Shown here: in pieces, positions 46,287-58,397 of the stretch
Numbering within the stretch: position 1 is the first letter of the stretch
Layout: every line of letters starts with the position of its first letter
Origin: Corydoras sp. C115
Lineage: Eukaryota > Chordata > Actinopteri > Siluriformes > Callichthyidae
Reading direction: 5' to 3'
DNA length: 64,000 nt
Assembly: GCA_019802505.1 (NCBI GenBank)
Contig: JAFMOC010000003.1
Location: 9,291,001 to 9,355,000 of the forward strand
Made by a program: the position numbers and the translations under genes
Notes under the pieces: generated by a model
The model's database searches: none
Seen by the model: the letters and a program-made list of their open reading frames with translations, nothing else
Told to the model about the DNA's origin: nothing

Positions 46287-46891
46287 TACATGTCTTTATG
46301 CAGCTTTACAGTGTTCTAATCCAGAACCCTTAAAGAGTAAGCAGAAGTGAAAGTGGCAAGGAAATACTCCTCAATAAATGCAAAGGATGTAAAACAGCTG
46401 TGAAGAAAACAAGACGCTCAGATTTTTCAAAGTTGCACTATAACCAATTTTCTTTGTGTGTGTATGTGTGTGTTTGCTGTGTGTATAATTGTGTGACTTA
46501 AGACAATTTTGTTATTCACAAAACTGATATTCCACCATTGTAATGCTCAGTGTTCATGGTTGCGATACTCCATTGTTTGAATTGAACTGTCATTCATACC
46601 ATTGTGGCACAGCTTAGCTTTGTTTCCTTAGTCTCATAGTGCACGCGCTACCCTAACAGTGCCTGAGGGTTGGAATACCAGTATCCCTGCAACCTAGGGT
46701 TAAACACCCCTGGTGCAGGCTGGTAATTCAGAATCATGTACAGTTATCTGTATATCGCAGATGCTTGAACATTTTTTCCTTTTAATGTTTCCCCCAGAAC
46801 ATTATTGTTGTGAATAAATATAAATACATCCATATTTCCAGTGAGAGTACATAAGACTACATATTTTGCTTTCAGCACCCCCCACCCTTTT

Positions 46892-46963
<72 letters not shown>

Positions 46964-47771
46964 TATAACAGAACAAGTTTCAAATTGGAAGGTAGTCCTG
47001 TCCAGGGTATTCAGGAATCTCATGCAACAGTTTTCCACAATACCTTATAATAAACAAGATGATTTACTATTGATCATGATAAATTATACATTTAACCATA
47101 CAAATAATAAAAAAATCTTCATATTCAAGTTTATTTATTTATACAACACTTTATTAATGTTTTTACAAAAATGCTGGGAAAAGTGAATGATTTTGGATGA
47201 AACAGTAAAGGTTTTGTTAATTTTAACTAAAAGTAATATCCTTTACTTTTAAAAAATAATTTTAAAAGGGGCAGAGTAGTGTAGTAATGTGTTACAATAA
47301 CACATGGATGTGACTAGGAGGGACTGATTCCATGGCTGGAGATAAAATAGATATGAAAAATAGGTTTTAAGGCAAAGGTGACCAGACATAGCACACGAGA
47401 TCAGACACTAGGAAAGGCAGGGCTGTCCAACTACTAAAACCCCAAAACGGGCAACCACGTAACAAGAAACACAGCTGAACTGAATGAAACAAATTTTCCA
47501 GTACATAGTGGAGTACAGTTACATCACTTTCTAAATTTATTCAAAATACTACATATAGTACATTATTGCTTTTGGAAAATGGTTATAAATGCCTTATAAT
47601 AAAACAAGGTTGGATTTATAAATGTGTTTATTGAAAACTAAATTGTTATATTACTTATTCTGTGACATAATCTAGTCCAGTTTTAAAGTGACCACCAATT
47701 GCTGATTAACAGGATACAGGTTTATTGCTCACCTGGAATTGGCTCATTTTTTTTCATATTGATCTGTATTT
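46287..47771. other. No recognised gene; CA microsatellite
   Basis: A (CA)n tract of about 34 units lies at 46893-46961. His/Thr- and Cys/Val-rich open frames across it are artefacts. Confidence 0.6.
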
Positions 47772-47854
47772 TACGGAGCCCCTAAAGGGAAATGAGCAAA
47801 AAAAAAATTCGAGAGGAACATGAGTAAAAAAAAATAATTTTTTTTTTTACTTAT

Positions 47855-48032
47855 GTCGTGCGCACCACTTATTAAGTGGTGCGCACCACTTAGTAAGTCG
47901 TGCGCACGAGATATTAAGTCGTGCGCACCACTTAGTAAGTCGTGCGCACGACTGCGCACCACTTACTAAGTGGTGCGCACCACTTAATATCTCGTGAGCA
48001 CGAGTTATTAAGTGGTGCGCACGAGATATTAT
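47855..48032. repeat. 21-bp periodic near-palindrome array, left (8 units)
   Basis: Fourteen-base units of form NNNNTGCGCANNNN start at 47855, 47876, 47897, 47918, 47939, 47970, 47991 and 48012. Steps are exactly 21 bp except one of 31. Half-words are GTCG, GTGG or CTCG on the left and CCAC, CGAC or CGAG on the right, mixed freely. Units are separated by 7-bp AT linkers such as TTAGTAA. One unit has TGAGCA as core. Confidence 0.9.
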
Positions 48033-48600
48033 GTGAATCATAATCTGACAATAAACAGACATGACGCGCTGTTACAACGATAGCGTTTACACTGGGACAT
48101 GCGCTCTCCGACACTATGGCTGTTTGACAGATCCACAGATAAATAAATTACACGAATATAAATAAACGTTTCTTTCTAGGAATCTTTCTAGGAATGTAAC
48201 TCCGGAACGCTGTATAGTGCTGAGTTCGACCGAAACTCGTTTGCATGTTCTCCGAGTTGCTTGTTGCTTGGGAATTTAATTGTACCCCCAAAACAGTTAA
48301 ACGTGGCAATAACACGACTTGATTTCACATGTCTTATGTCTTATTTTGAAAGACAGGCCGTCGCTGTATCTGATTAGATGAAGTGTAGATGTGTAGGATG
48401 AGAGGAACGTAACCGGTGTTCTTTCGCAGCTACACGTATGGAAAACGGATGTTTTCTAAGAATCACGCATGCGTTTGTGTACATGTGACTGTGTACGCAT
48501 TGTGAACATTTTACATTTGAACCAAATCGGAAATGTGAATCAATTGATTCTCTGAAGATTCTTTCTATGAATGTAACCCCGGAACGCCGTCTAGTGCACA

Positions 48601-48717
48601 TACGCATGCGCAAATAGGATGTCGTGCGCACCACTTACTAACTCGTGCGCACGAGATAGTAAGTCGTGTGCACGAGTTAGTAAGTGGTGCGCACGACATC
48701 CTATTTGCGCATGCGTA
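48601..48717. repeat. Central 117-bp palindrome with four array units
   Basis: Arms of 58 bases around 48659 match at about 55 positions. They contain four 14-base units at 48621, 48642, 48663 and 48684, again exactly 21 bp apart, bounded by ACGCATGCGCAAATAGGAT and its complement. Could form a long hairpin or cruciform. Confidence 0.9.
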
Positions 48718-49685
48718 TTTGTACATGTGACTGTGTACCGCTTTGTGAATCGGAAATGTGAATCAATTGATTCCCTGAAGATTCTTAGAAAGCATCCGTT
48801 TTTCCATAAGGGAAGAACACTGGTTACGTTCATCTCATCCTAGACATGTACACTTCATCTCATCAAATCGTTCAAAATAAGACATCATTTTCGTATCAGA
48901 TCTCTAAAGTTGGCACAATAAAGCGCATGATTAAATGTTAAAAAAAAAACAAATACGGTAATTCAATTAAATTAAACGGCGAAATCGCCACGTTTAACTC
49001 CAATGCTTAAATGTTTTGGGGGTAAAATGAAATTCCCAAGCAACAAGCAACTGGGAGAACATGCAAAAGAGTTTCGGTCGAACTCAGCACTAGACGGCGT
49101 TCCGGGGTTACATTCCTAGAAAGATTCCTAGAAAACGGACGTTTTCTAAGAATCTTCAGAGAATCAATCGATTCACATTTCCGATTTGGTTCAAATGTAA
49201 AACATTCACAATGCGGTACACAGTCACATGAACACAAACGCATGCATGATTCTTAGAAAACATCAGTTTTCCACACGTGTAGCTGCGAAAGAACACCGGT
49301 TACGTTCCTCTCATCCTACACATGTACACTTCATCTAATCAAATACAGTGGCGGCCTGTCTTTCAAAATAAGACATTATTATAAGACATGTGAAATCAAG
49401 TCGTGTTATCGCCACGTTTAACTGTTTTGGGGGTAAAATTTAATTCCCAAGCAACTCGGAGAACATGCAAACGAGTTTCGGTCGAACTCAGCACTATACG
49501 GCGTTCCGGAGTTACATTCCTAGAAAGATTCCTAGAAAGAAACGTTTATTTATATTCGTGTAATTTATTTATCTGTGGATCTGTCAAACAGCCATAGTGT
49601 CGGAGAGCGCATGTCCCAGTGTAAACACTATCGTTGTAACAGCGCGTAATGTCTGTTTATTGTCAGATTATGATTCACATAATAT

Positions 49686-49740
49686 CTCGTGCGCACCACT
49701 TAATATCTCGTGCGCACGACTTACTAAGTGGTGCACATAA
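49686..49740. repeat. 21-bp periodic array, right (3 units)
   Basis: Units start at 49686, 49707 and 49728 with AT linkers TTAATAT and TTACTAA. It lies in the mirror position of the 8-unit left array, so copy number differs between the two ends; the last unit is cut short. Confidence 0.85.
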
Positions 49741-49822
49741 GTAAAAAAAAAAATTTTTTTTTACTTATGTTCCTCTCGAAATTTTTTTTTGCTCATGTCC
49801 CTTTAGGGGCTCCGTAGTATTT

Positions 49823-51390
49823 CCATTTGTGGTACATGATTAAAAATGTATTGTATATCACGCATTGATGCGAATGTGAAGCCCTCAGAAGTGTGCATTA
49901 TTGTCACATCACATATTATTAATGTCACATCTGGACAAAAAGCTCAGCCAATCAAATTTAAAGACTGAAACTAACCGTCTTATAATAGCAGTAAGTTGGT
50001 AAAAAAATTAAATAGACACAGTATAAAGAATGTTAAACATCCTTTTCAGCCCAATGTAGAAACTGGTTTAACTTGAGGGAGACCACAATTGTCAACCTGA
50101 CCATCACCCAGATCAAAAGGTCCAGCTCTCCACCTGAGGTTTACCCCATCAGCGGTAATCTGGCTAGATGGTTCAAGGTTATATTTGACCATTTAAGGTC
50201 GAGCACCAGATTAAACCATTCATATATACATAGGCTGGCATTGCCTCTGACCATAAAGATCCACTCTTTGCTCCATTGTCTGCCTTAAGAATAGGGAAGT
50301 GGTACAATGCTGTTTCATAACTGTTCACAACACCTGATGTAAATAGCTGTCTGGCTACTGTTTGCTTCAAATCATGGATTGTACTTGGGTTACAAAGATT
50401 ACAAGGATTACAAGCATACTTTATTGTTAATTCCATTGTTAATATCAAGGACATACATAGAATTGAAATATGTACCTCTTCTCTATAGACAGAGAGACAG
50501 CGAGCCGCTGTGATAATTTGCGCAGCCACCATGAGTTATAGGTGGGTAGGAAATGTGATACATTAGGAGAATAGGTGATAAAAAAAAAACACTCCCAGAC
50601 TATGTTAAGTTTTCATGCTAAAGAAATGTAAGTGGTTTTGATATCTTATTTTGTCTTTTCACTAATATTTATTGATAAATAGATTACAGTACATGTGCTG
50701 TGACTCCAGCAGCATCATTACTGTCAGACATTCACACTGTGAAACTGGTGACTGGGCTTCAAAGCTAGTCTTGGTCACAATAAATTTTCCCACTGAAATT
50801 AAATGAAATAAAAAAAAGAAAGTAAAGGGAAAAGTAATTAAAAAATAAATATAGAAATATAAAACAAAAAGAAGTTTCAGAATGTTAATAGAGGAATAAT
50901 TTTAAAAAGTTTCAATGTTTCTTGTTCCAGTTAAACATATTCCCCTGGCCACAAAAAATAAGTTAATAAAAACACAATTGTTTAAAAATTATATCAATTA
51001 TTAGACACAGCCATTTGGTTGGTTCAAGACATTGCAAATGCTTTATTGAAAACAAAAACTGATAATGAAAATAGTTCATGTTTTTGGCCATACTATAAAA
51101 AGTCAACATTTAACCCATAAATATGGTGTGGCACAAATAGCATAATTGAGAAAAACCTGTAAATGTGAGACAGTGCAGGAAGGCAGATTGGTAAATAAAT
51201 GCATGGGTCACTTCTTAATGTGGTTCATTATATCTCCCATAAGGAGGAAAAAGGCATTGTGTGCATGTTTGTAAGTATTTTGGTGTCTTTAAAATGACTA
51301 TAATGAGTTGAATATCTTAAAAAGTCTGTTTCTTGTGTTCATGTCAACGTAAACTACCATACTGGTGCTGAAGCCATAGCGTGAAAACCA
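49823..51390. other. No recognised feature
   Basis: AT-rich DNA; open frames around 50073-50532 lie on both strands without recognisable motifs. Confidence 0.45.
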
Positions 51391-51397
51391 TGCAGAC

Positions 51398-51620
51398 ATG
51401 GAACCTTCACCCTTTGAATGCCTTGTTTAGACCCTAGCGAGTATGCAGCAGGGGCAGGCACAGGCCCTACTGGCATTGTGCACCAACCAGCAGCAGCAGT
51501 TTCAGCTACCCTGCCCAATTACTGCCGCTACTATCTCTGCACAAGCCATACAGGATTTTCCCTCAAACAGAATGCTGGTGTACCCAGCCTCCCCTTCCTT
51601 TTCTCATTTAATTCTGTCTA
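51398..51620 (+). pseudogene. Possible gypsy gag N-terminal fragment
   Basis: From ATG at 51398 the frame reads MEPSPFECLV, a TAG, then TLASMQQGQAQALLALCTNQ and QQQF. This resembles the Gln-rich start of some fish gypsy Gag proteins. No further Gag or pol follows, so the call is weak. Confidence 0.4.
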
Positions 51621-52092
51621 GGTACAGTGTAGGAGGTTTACGACTCCACCCCATCACCCCTGTGGTGCCAGATCAAACCCCCTGTTTCTGTGTCTATTCC
51701 ACATAGGTGCATACAACATCATGGGTCAAGAGACACAGAGACAGCACTGTGGAGGAAAAGGTGAATTGTGTGGATGGTCAAATGGAACAAAGCATAGTTT
51801 AACACACAGTTATCTTCATTACTTTATTAACAGATTAAAATAAATAGTTTAATAAATGTGAAATAAATGAAATCGTGAAAATAAATAAATAGTGAAATAA
51901 ATTAGCAGAAACTTCGGCAGATGTTAATTGTTAAATGCTCAGAAAGGGACAGGAAGGCAAATCAGAAAAATGAAAGCAGCTTCTGCCCCTTAATGTGATT
52001 AATTATTTCTCCATTCTCTGTGCAGTGAGAGTTGTAAAAAGGCGCAGGGAAGAGCGAGACAAGATAGAGATGAAACTGTGATGCACTGTGTT

Positions 52093-52133
<41 letters not shown>

Positions 52134-52385
52134 GCATGTGTGCAAGCATGTGTGCATGTGTATGTGCATGTGTGTGTGTGTTTTTCTTTTTTGACCTGTT
52201 TGTGAGTGGGCGTGTGTTTGTTTGTTCAACCTCTGTTGACAGATTGTGTCAAATGTTTACAGGCCCCACTGTTGTCCGCTGTGCACGTGTGTGCATTCAT
52301 GTGTGTGTATGTATGTGCACCTTATGTGTGCCCCCATGGTTACTATATCCAATAAATTCTGTACATCATATAAATTATCATAAGT
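51621..52385. other. No recognised gene; GT microsatellite
   Basis: A (GT)n tract lies at 52096-52131 with further GT-rich patches to 52330. The Cys/Val-rich frame across it is an artefact. Confidence 0.6.
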
Positions 52386-52914
52386 AATATATCTAAGGGC
52401 GGCACGGTGGCTTAGTGGTTAGCACGATCGCCTCTCAGCGCTAGGGATTCCCGGTTCGAATCCCCATCTTATATCTTTTGTTAGAGATCTAGTAGTACCA
52501 TTTTGTTGTAATAAAAGTGAGTAGCCCTCTTTCTGTGTTTGGTTAATTTAATACTGCTACTGGACGGCATGGTGGTTAGCACGTTTGCCTCTCAGCACTA
52601 GGTTCGAATCCCCATCTGGGTGGAGTTTCCATGTTCTCCCCGTGTCCGCGTGGGTTTCCTCCGGGTTCTCCGGTTTCCTCCCACAGTCCAAAAACATGGA
52701 TCAAGTTAATTGAGTTCTCCAAAAAATTGCCCCATATAGAGTGTGTATGTGTGTGTGAGTGTGTGCCCAGAGATGGATTGACGCCCTGTCCTGGGTGTAT
52801 CTGCCCAGCGCCCGAGACGTTCTCCCCTGGATGGGCATGGGGAACCCCACCGCGACCCTAATAGAGGATAAAGCGGAAGATAATGAATGAATGAATGAAT
52901 GAATATATATAAGG
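52386..52914 (+). repeat. SINE B-type copy containing a 138-bp inserted patch
   Basis: Head at 52399-52469 is normal up to CGAATCCCCATCT; the body resumes at about 52610 with CCCCATCTGGGTGGAG and ends in GAAT repeats at 52901. Flanking AATATATCTAAGG (52386-52398) and AATATATATAAGG (52902-52914) match at 12 of 13 positions, a target duplication. Bases 52472-52609 do not belong: they are the inverted copy of the 5' junction of the next SINE. Confidence 0.85.
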
Positions 52915-52953
52915 AAAAAAAATCTTCCATAATTCCATCACCACCATACCATT

Positions 52954-53106
52954 GTAGCACTATTATCCATCCATCCATTATCCTCCAATTTATCCTCTAC
53001 TAGGGTCGCGTGGGGGTTCCCCTTGCCCATCCAGGAGAGAACCTTTCGGGCGACTGGCAAATACACCAGGACAGGGCACCAATCTATCGCTGGGCACAAA
53101 CTTACT

Positions 53107-53137
<31 letters not shown>

Positions 53138-53325
53138 TATATGGGGTAGTTTGGAGAATTCAATTGACCTTAATCCATGTTTTTGGACTGTGGGAGGAAA
53201 CTGGAGAACCCGGAGGAAACTCACGCGGACACGGGGAGAACAATGAAACTCCACCCAGATTGGAATTCGAACCTAGTACTGAGAGGCAAACGTGCTAACC
53301 ACCGTGCCGTCCAGTAGCAGTATTA
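52954..53325 (-). repeat. SINE A-type copy with 12-bp TSD
   Basis: SINE at 52966-53313 (348 bp), flanked by GTAGCACTATTA (52954-52965) and GTAGCAGTATTA (53314-53325), 11 of 12 identical. GGAT tail and GGTCAATTGAATTC are subfamily A marks. Its head lacks CTTA from the A box and about ten bases before the B box, as does the patch in the neighbouring SINE. Confidence 0.88.
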
Positions 53326-53694
53326 AATTAACCAAACACAGAAAGAGGGCTACTCACTTTTATTACAACAAAATGGTACTACTAGATCTCTAACAAAAGA
53401 TAACATTTTTGATATGAAAGTGAAAATCTCAATGTTTTTTATTTCAAATATTGAATTTTCCCTGCATAATTGATATGCTATATATATGCTCCCATTTATG
53501 ATGGTATTGAACAACAGAGAGCTTACTAAGCTGAGCAGAACCAAGTATGGACCTCCATATATCTTTTAGTCTATAATTTGTACATTATACCACTCAGTTT
53601 GCAACACATGTCACAGTAGGGTTGTTAAATTGTCCCCACATCATAATCAGGGGAGCATTTGTATATATGACCCCCTTTATCAGAACAGCAGTGA

Positions 53695-53818
53695 CACATT
53701 GGCAAGCTGTCCTGTGTGTATCTGCCCAATGCCCAAAATGTTCTCCACTGGATCGGCATAGAAACAAGCACTGTGACCATAGTAGAGGATTAAGAGGAGA
53801 TAATGGATGGATGGATGA
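53695..53818 (+). repeat. SINE 3' fragment
   Basis: Only the distal body (TGTCCTGTGTGTATCTGCCC) and a GGAT tail are present, as in a 5'-truncated or very old copy. Confidence 0.75.
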
Positions 53819-54623
53819 ATTGAGTTCTACTCAATGGTTTTTGCAGTAATATAATGACAAAAGTGCAAAACCAGTAGTCCAATGAAGAAATTGTGATTGT
53901 GGATCATAAGAGAGGGTCCAGTAAAAGATGGTATATGTCCCACCAAGCAATCTACAGATTATCCAATTAATCAGAGACAGAGAAAAAAATAGACATCCCA
54001 GCTATCATAAACATTTGTGGTTGAAGATCCACATCAGGTTTGGATAAACCTTCTAAGAAAAATATTAATGGCATCCCAGGCCTCCAGTACTTACCTGTCT
54101 TAATAATAAGCTACAGTCTTTATCTCAAGTGCATACTAAAGTTAATGTATTTAAAGATATGATTTACATTATACCTATATACAATGCAATACAATTCATT
54201 TAAACATTTTAAATCATAAAATGACTTTAAAAACATGACATGCCCTGTAGTATGTTTCTGGGATGAAATGATTACAGTGAATGTGTGTAGGCAAAGGAAT
54301 AAGTGGGAGTAAATGACTGAACCTATGAACAAACGAGTCAGTGAGTAAAGGTGTTGAAAGGACTGTAGTGTATTTTGGGTCCCGGCTCTGGTTTAATTGT
54401 GCATTATTAAGTCACTCCTACAGTGTCTGCCTCCTGGTGCATGCTGATTAAAAATGGAAGGCATTGCAATCCAACTTGCTTGGATTTTAGATTTTTCTTT
54501 CTTTCTTTTTCTGCATCTTTCACATTTTCTTTTTCTTTTGTTTTGCTCCTCTCTTCTTTGCTCGTTTACCAGTTAATCATTTCTGTTTCCCTTTATTATC
54601 TACCCATATAACTTCAACCCCCC

Positions 54624-54678
<55 letters not shown>

Positions 54679-57106
54679 CTCTCTCTTTCTCCTTGTCTCT
54701 CTCTCTCCCTTTTTCTCCTTGCTGTCAGGAACCGTGCAGCATTCAGAGACCCGTGGGAATGTTGCCATGGTAACGCCTGCCACTCAATCCCATCTCAGAT
54801 GTAAATGACCTCGAATTTTATTAGTGCACAATTTCAAGATCTTCTCATTTCTTTCCCCACTTTCTCTCACTTACTCACTTTTTCTCTGATTGTCTCTCTG
54901 CCACCCATAACATTCTTCATTATTATTATGATTATATGCAGATCATGGCTTTATTCCTAACAAAATGATGGCAATAGCAATATCGTCTTCATGCTTGCTC
55001 CATAGTCCTCCTACTCCTACTAGCTATGAATGAGGAAAAAATCATGTGGCTCAGAAGAAGGATGGTTTTTGCATAAGATTAACTTGAAATTTGGATTAGT
55101 TACATCAGCACAGTGATGAATTTATTCACATTTGTAGGAATTTCCTAAGACTAAAGATTAAGACTTAATTAGTGAAAAGATTTATATCATAAATACTTTG
55201 TATGCAAAATTGACATATAACACATATAATGAAACATTATTGACCAGATGTGCATTACTTATATTTATGCTAATTAAAAGTGGTATTCTAAAAACCAGTA
55301 CTGAAATTAACAGATACAGTTGTGTTAAAATCTATGGTGAGAACAGAACAGTACAAGCCATTGATTTTCTGTAGTGCGACTGCGGTATCTGCACCAGAAA
55401 AAACTGACCAACCTAATGTAGTGCAAGAGGATGAGCCCCAGCAATGATAGTCTTGATACCAGACAGGCAAGTAGTTATAAACGTGGAGCATTTCTGGTTT
55501 ATATAATAATTTGCAACTATACCTCCCTTAGCTTATTTTTTCATTTTTTTATTACTTTATTTTCTGCAAAAAATAAATAAAATGGCTGATTAATTGCAAA
55601 TGGGAACAAAGATTAGATAAATATATCAAGTTAAAAAAAATAATAATAAAAAATCTTATGTAAAAAATTAAAAAAGCATAACTAATGCAATGGATATTAC
55701 CTCGGTGGGTATTACCTGCTGACTAAGGGCACAATTCATTTATATGTCAAGTTAACCACAGAGGGCTAGAGGGTTTAAATTTAAGTTTAGTTTATCTATT
55801 TTTTTTATAAAACAGGTAGTTCCGGTCCTTTAAGCCGATTGGCTGAGCCGTTTGTCTAGCTGTGACATCATTGACAATAACGCACAAGTCACGTTTATTT
55901 CAATATACACTATAATATTTTAAATCATAAAATACACATTAATATAAACAATACATAGATTCCTGATGGGTTCTAAGCCTGTTGCAGCTGTTTTTTTTTT
56001 TTTTTTTATAAATTGTGTTCTCTAATTTGTTCATTAGATGGCAGTTTTTGATTGTTAGAGGAACCAGAATCCTGTTATTCGGCGACTTTAAAAGTAGAAA
56101 AGTAGATTACATCGTAGAAGACCAGTTTAAGATCAAACCTTATTTTTTATTATAGTGTTTTTGTACCCAAGGTTTTGTACTCAAGGTTGTGCATTGTTGT
56201 GAATAATTAAAAAAAAAAAAAGACGTGTAAAGGCACTCCATATATATTCACAATAATGCATGCCCTCTCGTGCCTGATTGCTTTGATATATCCCTTTTAA
56301 CAATAGAACATAGTCTCAAAGCAGCATTACTGTGTTCTAAGCCCATGTAATGCAGGATTAGGAAGGGGTCATCCCCAGACTGTTCTCAAAAAGTAGGAAG
56401 TATTAAACTGTCCAAAATCTATTTGTATGCTAAATTATTAGGAGTTCAGGTCAAGACAATTCGAGGACAACACCTGAAAACAAACCCCACAACATAATCC
56501 GTTCTCCACCAAACTTTACACATGACACATTACAGTTAGACAAGTATCGGTTTCATGGCAACTGATGAGAGAACTGCGATTCATCCAGTCCACTGGAGAA
56601 CTGCTTTACACATTCACATACTTTTATAATGTTTGCATTGTGCTTGTTTCAAGCAATCACAAGTTCTTCAACAATTAACTCAGCAGAAAGCTGTAGACCT
56701 CTGCATACTATGCTCCTCAGCATCCCCGATCCCGTTTTTTCATTTTACATTGCATACCTTTTTATGACTGAGTTGCTGACACTTTTATAATACAATTGAC
56801 AGTTGACAGCAGAATATTTAGTAGCAAGGTGGACTTGTTACAGTGCCACGCTGGAAAACACTGAATACCTAAGTGCAACCCGTTCTTTCACAAATTTTAT
56901 AGAAGCAGTCTGCCTATTTAGGTTCTTAGTTTCATACACCTGTGGCCACTAAAGTGATTTGACCTGAATTATATTTTGGATGACTAAGTTAACAATGTTG
57001 GCAACATACTTATAATATAGTTATAATTATTGTATAATTATAATAATATAGTATAATTTTTGTTATTGGCCTTTACAGGGTATTGTCATGTCCTTTTTTT
57101 TAGAAG

Positions 57107-57166
<60 letters not shown>

Positions 57167-57381
57167 AGGTTATTTATGTTTTTAGAATTATTACTATCCT
57201 CTCAGTGCCACTTTTTTTTACTGCGGCCACAGTTCTTGCTGTCCACAGCAATATTTTTCTCTGTGCTGTCTTCATAAGCACTTGGCAGAGTCACTTCAGT
57301 ACATGCCTGGGTTTGGTGTGGCAGTCTTGCATGGTGTAGCTAAACTCAGTGACTGGAGTTTGAGGCTTAACCAGTCTCACA
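53819..57381. other. No recognised gene; CT and TA microsatellites
   Basis: CT-rich microsatellite at 54628-54711 and (TA)n at 57111-57163. Otherwise AT-rich DNA without coding signal. Confidence 0.5.
55850..56040. repeat. Dispersed repeat, copy 2
   Basis: Same orientation as 13868-14118, with matching blocks AGCTGTGACAT, GACAATAA, CTGTTGCAGCTGT and ATAAATTGTGTTCT. An upstream GATTGGCTGAGC may belong to it. Type unknown. Confidence 0.5.
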
Positions 57382-57743
57382 TTATTTTAAAATTCATTCA
57401 TTCATTCATTATCTTCCACTTTATCCTATATTAGGGTCGCGATGGGGTTCCCCATGCCCATCCAGGGGAGAATGTTTTGGGCGCTGGGCAGATCGCTGGG
57501 CACACACTCACTCACACAGACACGCACGCATACACACTCTATATGGAGCAAATTGGAGAACTCAATTGACTTGATCCATGTTTTTGGACTGTGGGAGGAA
57601 ACCGGAGAACCCGGAGGAAACCCACGCAGACACGGGGAAAACATGGAAACTCCACCCAGATGGGGATTCGAACCATGAATCCCTAGGTGCTGAGAGGCGA
57701 ACGTGCTAACCACTAAGCCACCGTGCCGCCCTTATTTTAAAAT
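57382..57743 (-). repeat. SINE (subfamily B) with 12-bp TSD
   Basis: SINE at 57394-57731, flanked by TTATTTTAAAAT (57382-57393 and 57732-57743). GAAT tail; a short deletion lies between GGGCAGAT and CGCTGGGC. Confidence 0.92.
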
Positions 57744-58048
57744 AATGATATAATATATAATTTATTATATTACATTATTATTGCTAGATAATTTATTGAT
57801 CGTATTAGTTCTAATAATTTTTTTTAACTATTCTATATATATATATATTTTGCCTCAGGAACCATCGGGAAGTGTTATTTAAGACACTCTGACTCTGTTT
57901 CCATCCACTAGTTGACTCACCAGCATTAGAATTCACCTTCTTTCACCCCTCACGATAACACATTTTAATTCCGTAAAAACAAATTAAGTTAAAACATTAA
58001 TTAAAAATAATAAAATAATAAAAAAGATTAATTTGAAATATGGAAGAC

Positions 58049-58397
58049 ATTTATTCTTATAGGGCACGGTGGCTTAGTGGTTAGCACGTTCGCCTCTCAG
58101 CGCTAGGGATTCCGGTTTGAATCCCCATCTGGGTGGTGTTTCCATGTTCTCTCCGTGTCGTTTCCTCTGGGTTCTCCGGTTTCCTCCCACAGTCCAAAAA
58201 CAAGTATCAAGTCAATTGAGTTCTCCAAATTGCCCTATATAGAGTGTGTATGTGTGCATGAGTGTGTGCCCAGTGATAGATTGGCGACTCTCCTGGGTGT
58301 ATCTGCCCAGCGCCATCCCCTGGATGGGAATGGGGAACTCCCCAGCGACCCTAATGTTAGGATAAAGCAGAGGATAATGGATGGATTTATTCTTATA
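58049..58397 (+). repeat. SINE with 13-bp TSD
   Basis: SINE at 58062-58384, flanked by ATTTATTCTTATA (58049-58061 and 58385-58397). Starts GGGCACGG, two or three bases short of the family start. Mixed subfamily marks: GTCAATTGAGTTC with a GGAT tail. Confidence 0.92.

Larger units (their letters stand above)
47772..49816. mobile_element. 2-kb foldback element with 6-bp target duplication
   Basis: Begins TACGGAGCCCCTAAAGGGA and ends with its complement. The first 80 bases or so of each end are near-identical inverted copies. GTATTT flanks both sides (47766-47771 and 49817-49822). The inverted similarity continues inwards: 48034-48600 pairs with about 49090-49680. A 117-bp palindrome lies at 48601-48717, and the block containing GAGTTTCGGTCGAACTCAGC is repeated directly in the right half (49075 and 49480). 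No transposase is encoded. Ends and 6-bp duplication resemble what I recall of IS3EU transposons (TAYGG termini); that link is tentative. Confidence 0.85.

Noticed and set aside
47855..48032. CRISPR-like array
   Set aside because: The units are themselves near-palindromes with 7-bp AT linkers and no unique spacers, in a vertebrate transposon.
48374..49243. Several short ORFs with repeated peptide (ESIDSLKILRK)
   Set aside because: They come from inverted and direct repeats of the foldback element in different frames; repetition is at DNA level and no frame is conserved.
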